64,000 nt of DNA from Phyllobacterium endophyticum (GTDB taxonomy: Bacteria; Pseudomonadota; Alphaproteobacteria; Rhizobiales; Rhizobiaceae): NCBI RefSeq assembly GCF_003010935.1, contig NZ_PGGN01000002.1, forward strand, positions 682,001 to 746,000, in the 5' to 3' direction. The notes beneath the pieces are model-generated. The model had not been told where the DNA came from, did no database searches, and saw only the letters and a program-made list of their open reading frames with translations. Position 1 is the first letter of the stretch; each line of letters opens with the position of its first letter. Below, one piece after another: positions 32,604 to 40,767 of this stretch. Made by a program: the position numbers and the translations under genes.

Positions 32604-34003
32604 TTGAGCATGGCATCCTCGACGAATTGCGCTCGATCGTCGGCATAGGCGGCGTCAGGACCGGCGAGGCATTGAGCCTCATTCATCCCGGGTCCGACGA
32701 ACGCAACCTCCATGCGGGCGTCCTGGTGACGCCTGGAACTACCGAAGAGGTCGCCGCCGTGCTTCGCCTCTGCAACGAGCGCGGTATTGCCGTCGTGCCG
32801 CATGGCGGTCGAACCGGACTGGTGGGAGGCGGCGTCTCCAGCTCTGGGCAGATCGTCCTTTCACTTGGCGCCATGAACCGTATCCTGTCCCTGTCTGCCG
32901 ATGGCGCGATTGCCACGGTCGAAGGCGGCGTGACGCTCCAGTCTCTCCAGGAAGCTGCAGCACGGGTAAACCTTTCTACCGGCATCGATATTGCCTCGCG
33001 TGGGAGTGCCAGCATCGCCGGCATGATCTCCACCAATGCCGGCGGCATGGAAGCCTTCCGCTACGGCGTCATGCGCCACCGGGTCCTTGGTCTCGAAGTC
33101 GCACTACCCGATGGCAGGATCATGAGCGACATGGCGCAGGTGACGAAATCCAACGAGGGTTACGACCTGAAGCAATTGTTCATCGGAGCGGAAGGCACTC
33201 TCGGCATCGTCACCCGGGCAGTTATCAGGCTGGCACCGGCTGACCCGTTCACCGCCACCGCTCTCGTCGCCTGCCCCGCGGCAACCGATGCCATCGCGCT
33301 TTTTCGTCTCTTGCACGGCAGCCTCGATCTTCTTCGTGCGGAGTTCATGGCGCGCAATTATTTCGCGCTCGCTTCGGCAAACCTCGGCCCGGCCGCTCTT
33401 GCGGCTTTCACCGAAGCACCTTGTTACCTGATCGTCGAGACCGGCGCCGCCGACCAGCGATCCGCCCGGTCAGCCTTGGAAGATGCGTTGGCGCGCGCCA
33501 TAGAACAAGGGCTTGTCGTCGACGCAATCCTTGCTCAGAGCGAAAAGGAGCGGAGCGAAATCTGGAACATCCGTGAGGACAGCAGCATCGTCGACCGTGT
33601 TCATCCTGACGGCCACTGGTTCGACATCTCCGTTCCGCTGCAGGCACTCGAAACGTGGTTGGCACAGTTTAATGAAGGCATTGCCGCATTTGGCCCCGAC
33701 GTTCGAGGCTTTGTGTTCGGACATTTGGGCGATGGCAACCTGCACGTGGGCGTCGCTGGTCTGAAAGTGAACAAGGATGCCGCCAAGGCAATCGTCTACG
33801 CGAACCTGCGTGAACTTGGGGGGTCGTTCTCGGCAGAACATGGGGTCGGACTCGACAAGCGCCAGGAACTCGACGCCTTTGCTGATCCCGTCAAACTCGA
33901 GCTCATGCACTCTATCAAGAACCTGCTCGACCCGAATGGCATCATGAATCCGGGCAAATTGCTCGGCCGAAAAGGTGCAACGCCTATCCCTGGTGCCCAC
34001 TGA
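32600..34003 (+). CDS. FAD-linked D-2-hydroxyacid dehydrogenase (GlcD / D-2-hydroxyglutarate dehydrogenase type)
   Basis: 467-residue flavoprotein. The PCMH FAD domain (about 35-215) has VVPHGGRTGLVGGGVSS near 70 and GSASIAGMISTNAGGMEAFRYGVMR near 133. The C-terminal FAD-oxidase domain (about 220-455) has FGHLGDGNLHVGV near 373 and SAEHGVGLDKRQEL near 412. Known members oxidise D-lactate, glycolate or D-2-hydroxyglutarate with a membrane acceptor. Coupled to the importer by a 4-bp overlap, it probably degrades the imported compound or a product of it. Overlaps the convergent MFS gene by 20 bp. Confidence 0.9.
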   Translation: MIEHGILDELRSIVGIGGVRTGEALSLIHPGSDERNLHAGVLVTPGTTEEVAAVLRLCNERGIAVVPHGGRTGLVGGGVSSSGQIVLSLGAMNRILSLSADGAIATVEGGVTLQSLQEAAARVNLSTGIDIASRGSASIAGMISTNAGGMEAFRYGVMRHRVLGLEVALPDGRIMSDMAQVTKSNEGYDLKQLFIGAEGTLGIVTRAVIRLAPADPFTATALVACPAATDAIALFRLLHGSLDLLRAEFMARNYFALASANLGPAALAAFTEAPCYLIVETGAADQRSARSALEDALARAIEQGLVVDAILAQSEKERSEIWNIREDSSIVDRVHPDGHWFDISVPLQALETWLAQFNEGIAAFGPDVRGFVFGHLGDGNLHVGVAGLKVNKDAAKAIVYANLRELGGSFSAEHGVGLDKRQELDAFADPVKLELMHSIKNLLDPNGIMNPGKLLGRKGATPIPGAH

Positions 34004-35447
34004 TGTCGGAACCCGCCGAGGGAGAGAACCGCATGTTCCAGATCGTAGCGGTCAGGGAGATCGCCGTGACGACGAGGAACGCCACCGAAAAGTCACCAAG
34101 CCTGGGGTTTGCGTGATCCTGTGCAACCATTGAAATATTCAGCGCAAGTGCTCCAACACAGATGCCGAGCGATAGCATCAACTGTTGAAAGGTCGTGTAA
34201 AAGCTTGTTGCCGAACTCATGCGATCCCGTTCGATCTTGTCGAAAGCGACGATGTTGTATGCGGTGAATTGAAACGACATGAAGAACCCGCAGAAGAACA
34301 GGATCGTAAAGATAAGCCAGATCGGCCATTCCGGGCGGAAGAATGCGCACAAGGCATAGCCCAGCGTCGAGATCCACCCGATGACGACGAGGCTGTTGCG
34401 GAAACCGTATCGCTTGAGGATCTTGCCCGCCGTCGCCTTCATCGTCATGGATCCGAGCGCCGTCGCGACGACAATCCCGCCGGCGGCGGCGGCCGACAGA
34501 CCGAACTCAAGCTGGAGCATCAGAGGCAACAGAAATGGTTGCGCTCCCTGCGTGATTCTCGTCAGCGATCCGGCCATGACGGACTCGTTGAAGCTCGGTA
34601 CCCGCATCAGGGAAAAATCGAGTATCGGCGACGGATGGCCCCGGGCATGACGCAGATAGGCCGCACCAAAGACCAGCCCGACGCCAATCAGAAGAATGGA
34701 GGTTACCGCCTCGCCGCTTCGGCTCGACATCTCGAAGCCGAACAGGAAGGAACCAAGCGAGACGCCTGAAAGAACCAACCCTATCGTGTCGAACCGGCCC
34801 CTCGTTTCACCCTTGAACTCTTCGATGAACATGGAGACGAGAATGAAGCCAAGGATGCCGATCGGGACATTGATGTAAAAAATCCAGCGCCAGTCGAGAT
34901 ATGTGACGATCAGGCCGCCGACGGGCGGGCCGAGGATCGGACCGATGAGTGCGGGCACGAGCAGCCACGACATGGCCGCAACGAAGTCCTTGCGCTGGAC
35001 GCTGCGCATGAGAACCAGACGCCCGACCGGCATCATCATTGCGCCGCCCAGCCCCTGGATCAGACGTGCGAGCACCAGGAATGTCAGGTTGGGCGCTTGC
35101 GCACAGAGAATCGAGCCGAGCGTGAATACTGCGATGGCCGTGCGGAATACGGTGCGGGACCCGAACCGGTCGGCCACCCAGCCGCTGGCCGGGATGAAGA
35201 TCGCCAGGCTCAGTAGATACGAGGTAAGCGCGATGCTCATCGAAGGTGCATTCACGCCGAAATCCCGCGCCATCGTCGGCAGAGCAGTCGCCAGCACGGT
35301 CGCGTCCAGTTGCTCCATGAACATGGCGCTTGCGATAATCAGGGCGATGAGGCGAAAATTCGGTGCAGTTGGTTTGAGCGTCACGTCTTCAGGCGCACTG
35401 GGTTCGCCTGCTTCGACCTGACAAGTCTGGTCTGACATCGCTGACAT
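33984..35447 (-). CDS. MFS transporter, DHA2 (EmrB/QacA) drug-efflux type
   Basis: About 487 residues with 14 predicted membrane helices. Family motifs: FMEQLDATVLATALPTMARDFG (motif D1, helix 1), SGWVADRFGSRTVFRTAI (motif A, near 85), RLIQGLGGAMMMPVGRLVL (motif B) and GPILGPPVGGLIVTYLDWRWIFYINVPIG (motif C, near 160-188) that marks antiporters. It would export drugs or metabolites against protons. ATGs at 35447 and 35438 are both possible, and a GTG at 35462 is open. Confidence 0.9.
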   Translation of the reverse strand: MSAMSDQTCQVEAGEPSAPEDVTLKPTAPNFRLIALIIASAMFMEQLDATVLATALPTMARDFGVNAPSMSIALTSYLLSLAIFIPASGWVADRFGSRTVFRTAIAVFTLGSILCAQAPNLTFLVLARLIQGLGGAMMMPVGRLVLMRSVQRKDFVAAMSWLLVPALIGPILGPPVGGLIVTYLDWRWIFYINVPIGILGFILVSMFIEEFKGETRGRFDTIGLVLSGVSLGSFLFGFEMSSRSGEAVTSILLIGVGLVFGAAYLRHARGHPSPILDFSLMRVPSFNESVMAGSLTRITQGAQPFLLPLMLQLEFGLSAAAAGGIVVATALGSMTMKATAGKILKRYGFRNSLVVIGWISTLGYALCAFFRPEWPIWLIFTILFFCGFFMSFQFTAYNIVAFDKIERDRMSSATSFYTTFQQLMLSLGICVGALALNISMVAQDHANPRLGDFSVAFLVVTAISLTATIWNMRFSPSAGSDISGHQG

Positions 35448-35657
35448 AGCTCTCGATGGCACGGCTGAGGTCGAAAGGACAGGAACCGCAGATTTGACAA
35501 GCGTCGCCGCTTGGGATTGAGGCGGATATAGTCCCCGGCGCTCGCGATAGCCATACGTTAGGTCGAGTTTTTGCGTCGCGCGGCTAAAATGCCTCAGGTT
35601 GGCTCAAACAAGGTCCACGATCCCGGCCTTGCGTGCGCCAAAAATCCGGTCAGCTTA

Positions 35658-36083
35658 TTAATCCGCCAGGTTCGTGACAAAGTCCGCGTTGCCGCGCAAT
35701 GTATTGCTGACCGTGCAGATTTCCTCGGCAGCTTCGACAATCTGCCGCTTCGTCGCGATATCGAGGTTGCCGTCGATCTCGATGGAAATGTCGAAGCGTG
35801 CAATCCGGGAAGGTCCGTCATGTGCCTTCTCGCCCGTCACATGGACCCTGACCTCACCAAGTTCGCCGGCAACGCCAAGACGGCTGGCGGCAATGCGGGC
35901 GCTCAATACGATGCAGGCTGAAAGTGAGCTATAGAGCAAATCAAGGGGATTGAAACCCGGCTCGGACACCGAGGTAACGATGCCGATCGTACCACCCGTC
36001 TCGGACGTCACCTGCGGCAACTCCTTCGGCCGCATGACGGAAGTAGCGCCTACGGCGCGGGTCCTGATCTTGAGTTCAGACAT
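35658..36083 (-). CDS. OsmC/Ohr-family peroxiredoxin-like protein
   Basis: 141-residue OsmC-family protein. The two reactive cysteines are C58-type in LLYSSLSACIVLSARI (near 50-65) and in AAEEICTVSNTLRGN (near 120). OsmC and Ohr reduce organic hydroperoxides through these thiols with a lipoyl reductant. The sequence fits the general OsmC branch (PKELPQVTSETGG) rather than Ohr. It stands alone in the minus direction; a 195-base gap to the MFS gene (35463-35657 side) shows nothing I can name. Confidence 0.88.
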   Translation of the reverse strand: MSELKIRTRAVGATSVMRPKELPQVTSETGGTIGIVTSVSEPGFNPLDLLYSSLSACIVLSARIAASRLGVAGELGEVRVHVTGEKAHDGPSRIARFDISIEIDGNLDIATKRQIVEAAEEICTVSNTLRGNADFVTNLAD

Positions 36084-36128
36084 TCGGACGTTTCCTGGTG
36101 TTGATGGGTGCCTGGAATCGTAGGCTAA

Positions 36129-36464
36129 TCAGCGCAACCGTGAATGGCTACTGCTTTGTAGGGCTTCAAGCGCCCGCATGGCCTCGAACAGCCTCTCCCT
36201 GTCGCGCTGGTGCGCGTCAAACAGCGCGACGAAGGCCGGGTTGGTGATCTCGTGCGGCTTCGGAGCTGCCTTTGCACGGTCAAGGCTGTTGTCCGCGGCC
36301 AGCCTCGCAGCGGCGATCCGCTGTTTTGCGGCTTCGACCGGCGAGACGATCGACTGACGCCTGCCGCCTGCCGACGCGGTTGATCCCGCTTCGGTTCCTG
36401 CAACGATTGATTGCAAAAACTGTCCGCTGGCCTCATCCGCCCGTTCGACTGGTCTACCGTTCAT
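36129..36464 (-). CDS. Hypothetical protein (111 aa)
   Basis: 111-residue charged, alanine-rich protein with predicted helices at about 42-65 (SPVEAAKQRIAAARLAADNSLDRAK) and 78-103 (FVALFDAHQRDRERLFEAMRALEAL). No family recognised and no membrane segment. It lies 45 bp upstream of OsmC on the same strand and could be cotranscribed with it. Coding status rests on length, helix-forming composition and codon use. Confidence 0.55.
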   Translation of the reverse strand: MNGRPVERADEASGQFLQSIVAGTEAGSTASAGGRRQSIVSPVEAAKQRIAAARLAADNSLDRAKAAPKPHEITNPAFVALFDAHQRDRERLFEAMRALEALQSSSHSRLR

Positions 36465-36741
36465 GTCATGTGCTTTTCGTTCGCAAGGTCACCTTGTGAA
36501 GCATAAATCCTTGCTCCCCCTGACAGAACGCACCGGGGCTCAAAATACTTCAGGATATGAGAAAACAATTCCGCTTTCCGGCCGCTTCTGGAATATCGAT
36601 TGCAGCATGTCGTCCCACTGCCCGTGGCAGCGCGACTCCTTCCACGGCTGTAGACGCTTCGAAATATTCGGTCAGCCGCCGAATAAATCGGTGCGCGGCG
36701 TGTTCTCAACCCGTCAGATTGTCATTCGGAGAGAGAAACCC

Positions 36742-37281
36742 ATGAAACATTCGATCGCGTCGGCCCTGTTCGGGGCAAGCTTCGCCCTGGCTGCTTTTTC
36801 CGTGCCGGCCTTTGCTGCCGGCGGTGGCAACAGCGATGATGCCGCCACCACTCCGACCTGCCCCAAGGGCCAGGTTTGGGATTCAAAGTCCAGGAAATGC
36901 GTCAAGAAAACTAGCAGCGCCGTCCCCGACAAGGATCGCACCGAATATGCCTATACACTAGCCAAGGCCGGCCGCTACCAAGAGGCGCTGGAAATGCTCG
37001 ATACGTTGAAGAACCCGAATACCAAGGAAGCTCTGAACTACCGTGGGTACGCTACCCGCAAGCTTGGTCGCACGGATGAGGGTATCTCCTGGTACAAGAA
37101 GTCAGTCGCGCTCGATCCAAAATACGCGAAGGTTCGCGAGTATCTTGGCGAGGCCTATGTCATCAAGGGCCAGCTCGATCTCGCCAGGGATCAGTTGATG
37201 ACAATCAAGTCGATCTGCGGGACCACCTGCGAGGAATACCGCGATCTCCACGAAGCAATCGAGAAGCCATCGAAGATTTGA
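36742..37281 (+). CDS. Periplasmic TPR protein
   Basis: 179 residues with signal peptide MKHSIASALFGASFALAAFSVPAFAAG, a short CPKGQVWDSKSRKCVKK segment (near 40-56, disulfide-capable pair) and two or three TPR units (about 65-170, DRTEYAYTLAKAGRYQEALEML and ALNYRGYATRKLGRTDEGISWYKKSVALDPKYAKVREYLGEAYV). It probably acts as a protein-binding scaffold in the periplasm. GGAGAGAGAAACCC precedes the ATG. It sits 51 bp before the ECF sigma gene, which suggests a functional link. Confidence 0.88.
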   Translation: MKHSIASALFGASFALAAFSVPAFAAGGGNSDDAATTPTCPKGQVWDSKSRKCVKKTSSAVPDKDRTEYAYTLAKAGRYQEALEMLDTLKNPNTKEALNYRGYATRKLGRTDEGISWYKKSVALDPKYAKVREYLGEAYVIKGQLDLARDQLMTIKSICGTTCEEYRDLHEAIEKPSKI

Positions 37282-37332
37282 CGCCGCTTGGGTTTGGACG
37301 CGAGGCGATGGTGACTTGTTCACGAAGAAGGG

Positions 37333-37962
37333 ATGAAAGTGGCCATCGCTCGCCTCCAACTTTCTGTCTATAGTCAGACGACGCTGTCGTCAGCGCCGGA
37401 TGTCCGCAGTGGACTTGTCCGTACGGAGGCAACGACCATCGCGAGCGAACACGAAATCCGGGCTAGTCTTGCCCAGTACCTGGGCCGGCTGTGGCGATAC
37501 GGCGTCGTACTGTCCCATCAGCGGGATGTAGCCGATGACCTTGTTCAGGCTACCTGCGTTCGCGCACTGGAGCGCGCAAGCCAGTTTACGAGCGGAACGA
37601 GGCTTGACCGCTGGCTCTTCTCCATCCTGCATTCCATCTGGCTCAATGAGGTGCGTTCGCGCCGTATCCGCATGGGCAATGGGTTCGTCGATGCCGATGT
37701 CACGCTCTCGTTCGACGGGGAACATGAGACTGAAACGCATGTCATGGCAAACCAGGTCTTGCGCCAGGTGCATGAATTGCCGGAGGCGCAGCGGATTGCG
37801 GTGTTTCTCGCCTATGTCGAGGGTCTTTCCTACCAGGAGGTAGCGCAAGTGCTCGACGTGCCTATAGGCACTGTCATGAGCCGCCTTGCCGCAGCGCGAG
37901 CCAAACTGGCTGAAAATGCCGGAGCGGATATGCCGGTAAAACAGATGAAGGGAGGGATATGA
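37333..37962 (+). CDS. ECF-type RNA polymerase sigma factor
   Basis: 209 residues. Region 2 (about 45-115) has YLGRLWRYGVVLSHQRDVADDLVQATCVRAL and RLDRWLFSILHSIWLNEVRSRRIR. Region 4 (about 135-190) has LPEAQRIAVFLAYVEGLSYQEVAQVLDVPIGTVMSRLAAARAKL. It is distinct from the EcfG-like factor at 4285. The stop overlaps the ATG of the downstream anti-sigma gene, the usual arrangement. ATG at 37333 is very close to AAGGG; GTG at 37339 is better spaced. Confidence 0.9.
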   Translation: MKVAIARLQLSVYSQTTLSSAPDVRSGLVRTEATTIASEHEIRASLAQYLGRLWRYGVVLSHQRDVADDLVQATCVRALERASQFTSGTRLDRWLFSILHSIWLNEVRSRRIRMGNGFVDADVTLSFDGEHETETHVMANQVLRQVHELPEAQRIAVFLAYVEGLSYQEVAQVLDVPIGTVMSRLAAARAKLAENAGADMPVKQMKGGI

Positions 37963-38759
37963 TGAGCGATTCGAAATTCGCGGAAATGCCCTCCGACGAA
38001 CTGCTGGTGGCATATCTGGATGGTGAGCTTGCAGGCACGGAGCGCGCGCGCATCGAAAGCCTGATCGAGACCGATGATGCAGTCGCTGCGCGATACGAAT
38101 TTCTCTCGCGCAGTGAAATGGCTTTTTACGATGCGTTCGAACCACTCCTGGCAAATGCGCCCACGGCGAAGCTCGAAGCTATCTTGAGCGGCCTCGATAG
38201 TCCGGTCGCCGCGGAACCCGCCTCGCGAGGCTGGAGCCGCCGCGGTTTCATGGCGGCAGCCGTCGGGCTGTTCTTTGTCGGCGTCGCTGCCGATCGGGGC
38301 TTCTTGGCACTCAAGCAAGCGTCGGGGGACCATGCTGGTGACTGGCGGGCTGTCGTCGCCGAGTATCTTTCGCTTTACACGCCCGATACGCTTGCCAACC
38401 TCGCCAGCGACGAACAATCGCAAAGCGCGCAACTGAAAACCGTCGGCGACAGGCTTGGCATCTCCCTGCCCCTGGAGGCCGTATCTCTGCCGGGCATCGC
38501 ACTCAAGCGCGCGCAGGTGCTCCAGTACGACGACAAGCCTTTGGGTCAGATTGCCTATCTCGATCCAGAACATGGTCCCATGGCGCTTTGCATAGTCCAA
38601 TCATCGAGCGGCCCCCATTCCCCCGAGACCGAGCGGCGGCACGGGATGAATGTGGTCTATTGGTCGGACGAAGCGCATGGATATATGTTGATCGGGCGAA
38701 ATCCCACTGATCGTTTGAAGGATCTGGCCGAAGGAGTTCGCGCTGCACTCGCTGCCTAG
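37959..38759 (+). CDS. Anti-sigma factor, single membrane segment
   Basis: 266 residues. The N-terminal cytoplasmic part (1-95) starts SDELLVAYLDGELAGTERARIESLIETDD, the helix typical of anti-sigma domains. A membrane segment follows (about 96-112, GFMAAAVGLFFVGVAADRG, preceded by SRR), then a periplasmic domain. It would hold the sigma factor encoded just upstream at the membrane until a signal arrives. No zinc HxxxCxxC motif is present. ATG at 37959 overlaps the sigma stop; ATG at 37962 is better spaced from GGAGGG. Confidence 0.87.
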   Translation: MMSDSKFAEMPSDELLVAYLDGELAGTERARIESLIETDDAVAARYEFLSRSEMAFYDAFEPLLANAPTAKLEAILSGLDSPVAAEPASRGWSRRGFMAAAVGLFFVGVAADRGFLALKQASGDHAGDWRAVVAEYLSLYTPDTLANLASDEQSQSAQLKTVGDRLGISLPLEAVSLPGIALKRAQVLQYDDKPLGQIAYLDPEHGPMALCIVQSSSGPHSPETERRHGMNVVYWSDEAHGYMLIGRNPTDRLKDLAEGVRAALAA

Positions 38760-38791
38760 AGCAAGCCTTGTGTCTTCCGAGCCGGTCTGGA

Positions 38792-39640
38792 TCAATTGTC
38801 GATGAAGTCCCGAACGGCTTTGTTATAGCCCTCCGGATCCTGCAACATGGCGAAATGGCTCGTGTCCTTGAGAATAATGAGTTCGGCGCCTGGTATCGTC
38901 TTTGCCATATATTCCGTATGCGCCCGGGTAATCGCCTCATCATGATCGCCGAGGACGATCGCCACGGGCGTCTTGATCTTCTTCAGGTCCTCGTCGCTCC
39001 AGTTGGGCTGACTTGCCCACATTCCGCTGATCTGCTCGACGAAGGCGTCATACTGGTCAGGTGTGGGTGAGATATTCTTGTAGACCTCTCCTGATTTATC
39101 AATGTAAGCGGAGAACACCTTGTTTTTCATGACGTTTGGATCAACACCCTCGACTTTGGTGTTGGCGGCGTGGGCGAAAACCTTCGTCAGCCTTTCCGGA
39201 TGCTTCATTGCAATGTCGAGCCCGATTATGCCGCCATCGCTCCAGCCCACGAGAGCGGTCTTGTCGACCTTCAGGTAGTCGAGGAGCGCCAGATAGTCGG
39301 AGGCCATGAGATCATAGCTGAATGGTTCGGCGTTACGCGTCGAGCGGCCGTGGCCGCGGCTGTCTGCGACGATGACCATGTGATCCTTCGCAAGGTCGGT
39401 CACCTGCGCGCCCCAGATATCGGCGTAGCCGAGCCCGCCATGGATAAGCAGCACCGGTGGTCCTTCCCCGTAGACCGCATAGTACATTTCGATGCCATTG
39501 ACCGAAGCCATGCCGCCTTTTGCGGCTGCGGGCAAGGGTGACGGCGGAGGAAGTGTCTCCCACCGCTCGGCGGCCCCCGCGTTCGAAACAGCCAATGCAA
39601 ACAAGAGCACGAGCGAACAGGCAAGGGACTTCAGGATCAT
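38792..39640 (-). CDS. Exported alpha/beta hydrolase
   Basis: 282 residues: signal peptide MILKSLACSLVLLFALAVSNAGA, then an alpha/beta hydrolase fold. The oxyanion loop is LLIHGGLGYADIW near 64, the nucleophile serine is in LVGWSDGGIIG near 133, the acid in GDHDEAIT near 225 and the histidine in KDTSHFAM near 256. The substrate is unknown; the family includes esterases and lactonases. The frame is open upstream, but ATG at 39640 has GGAGGAAGACGTC. Possibly EcfG-controlled (element at 39676-39700). Confidence 0.9.
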   Translation of the reverse strand: MILKSLACSLVLLFALAVSNAGAAERWETLPPPSPLPAAAKGGMASVNGIEMYYAVYGEGPPVLLIHGGLGYADIWGAQVTDLAKDHMVIVADSRGHGRSTRNAEPFSYDLMASDYLALLDYLKVDKTALVGWSDGGIIGLDIAMKHPERLTKVFAHAANTKVEGVDPNVMKNKVFSAYIDKSGEVYKNISPTPDQYDAFVEQISGMWASQPNWSDEDLKKIKTPVAIVLGDHDEAITRAHTEYMAKTIPGAELIILKDTSHFAMLQDPEGYNKAVRDFIDN

Positions 39641-39675
39641 GACGTCTTCCTCCGCGATTAAACTGGATGCGCTAT

Positions 39676-39700
39676 ACCGTATCCTAGCGAAGATCGTTCC
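39676..39700 (-). promoter_or_regulatory. Weak EcfG-like element (GGAAC-N16-CGGT)
   Basis: On the minus strand GGAAC (39700-39696) and CGGT (39679-39676) are 16 bases apart and 35 bases before the hydrolase start. One mismatch in the core GTT makes it weaker than the others. Confidence 0.35.
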
Positions 39701-39771
39701 CTTTGGCGAATGTTTGCGCGTCCGCCACATGGCTAGGCCGCCCGCCAGGAGCCGGCTCGGCTTGACGTTGC

Positions 39772-40143
39772 CTATTTCACAACGTGCCAGACGCCGCCGA
39801 CATTGTCGCCGGTCGTATCGCCTTCCTTCTTGTCCTTGACGAACGTATAGAGAGGCTTGCCCTTATAGGCCCACATGTCCTTTCCGGCACTGTCCTTCAC
39901 GAGCGTCCACTCGCCTTCCGGCTTGGCACCTTGGCTTGCATGAAACGCAGGCCAGTTCTTCAGGCATTTCTCGTCACAATTGGACTTGCCATCCTGATCC
40001 TTGTCGAAAGTGTAAAGCGTCATGCCCTCTTCCGTCGCAAGGACCTTCCCCATCTTCGTATCCACCATTTTCGCCGGTTCTGCGGCGAAGGCGGACAGGC
40101 TGGTCGCGGCGAATATTCCCATTGCAATCAACATCGTTCTCAT
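39772..40143 (-). CDS. COG4315-type secreted repeat protein
   Basis: 123 residues with signal peptide MRTMLIAMGIFAATSLSAFAAEP and two copies of the secreted repeat: LATEEGMTLYTFDKDQDGKSNCDEKCLKNWPAF (near 37-69) and YKGKPLYTFVKDKKEGDTTGDNVGGVWHVVK (near 93-123). The CDEKC pair probably forms a disulfide. Family function is unknown; periplasmic. ATG at 40143 is preferred over GTG at 40152 because the GGGAG site lies 8 bases before it. Confidence 0.88.
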   Translation of the reverse strand: MRTMLIAMGIFAATSLSAFAAEPAKMVDTKMGKVLATEEGMTLYTFDKDQDGKSNCDEKCLKNWPAFHASQGAKPEGEWTLVKDSAGKDMWAYKGKPLYTFVKDKKEGDTTGDNVGGVWHVVK

Positions 40144-40326
40144 GGATTTCACTCCCTTTTTTGGGATTGCCAGCGCTGGTCTGACAGTGCCCGTTATCTG
40201 GAACGCGAACTACTGCATTCGCATCGATGAACATTGCGCTACATTCTGATCCGAATTGAGGCAACCACCGGTTGATATCTGGCGTTTGTAAGGTGCATGC
40301 TCATGGACAGGCCGACAGGAGAAACC

Positions 40327-40767
40327 ATGAATCTCGATATCGAGGAAGCCGATGGCGCTTGCCACTGCGGGTCAGTGCGTTTTCATGTCAGGCTGATGGA
40401 TGGCTTGCGGACGGCACGGCGCTGCGACTGCAGCTTTTGCCGGATGCGCGGGGCTGTTGCCGTCTCGGCGAAGGTCGGCGACCTGAACATGCTCGCCGGT
40501 GAAGACAAGCTCAGCACCTACCAGTTCAATACGCGCACCGCGAAGCACTATTTCTGTTCCGTATGCGGGATCTATACCCATCACCGGCGCCGCTCCAATC
40601 CGGAGGAATACGGCGTCAACGCCGCGTGCCTCGAAGGGATCAGCCCCTTCGACTTCGACGAAGTTCCCGTGAGCGACGGTGTTCACCATCCCTCGGACGA
40701 TGAGAGCGCCAGCAAGGACGGTCCGGTCGGCTATCTCCGATTTGTCCGTGCTGATCCTGGCGCCTGA
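40327..40767 (+). CDS. GFA (glutathione-dependent formaldehyde-activating) family protein
   Basis: 146 residues of the Mss4-like zinc fold. Zinc ligands are in CHCGSVRFHV near 12, CDCSFCRMRG near 34 and FCSVCGIYTHHR near 77. Some members add glutathione to formaldehyde, but most are uncharacterised. CAGGAGAAACC precedes the ATG at 40327; the frame is open upstream. Its TGA stop is directly abutted by the stop of the autotransporter gene on the other strand (TGATCA). Confidence 0.87.
   Translation: MNLDIEEADGACHCGSVRFHVRLMDGLRTARRCDCSFCRMRGAVAVSAKVGDLNMLAGEDKLSTYQFNTRTAKHYFCSVCGIYTHHRRRSNPEEYGVNAACLEGISPFDFDEVPVSDGVHHPSDDESASKDGPVGYLRFVRADPGA

Noticed and set aside
36465-36741. Upstream extension of the TPR gene frame
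   Set aside because: The extension lacks a signal sequence at its N-terminus and the internal ATG at 36742 has both a ribosome site and a clean signal peptide.
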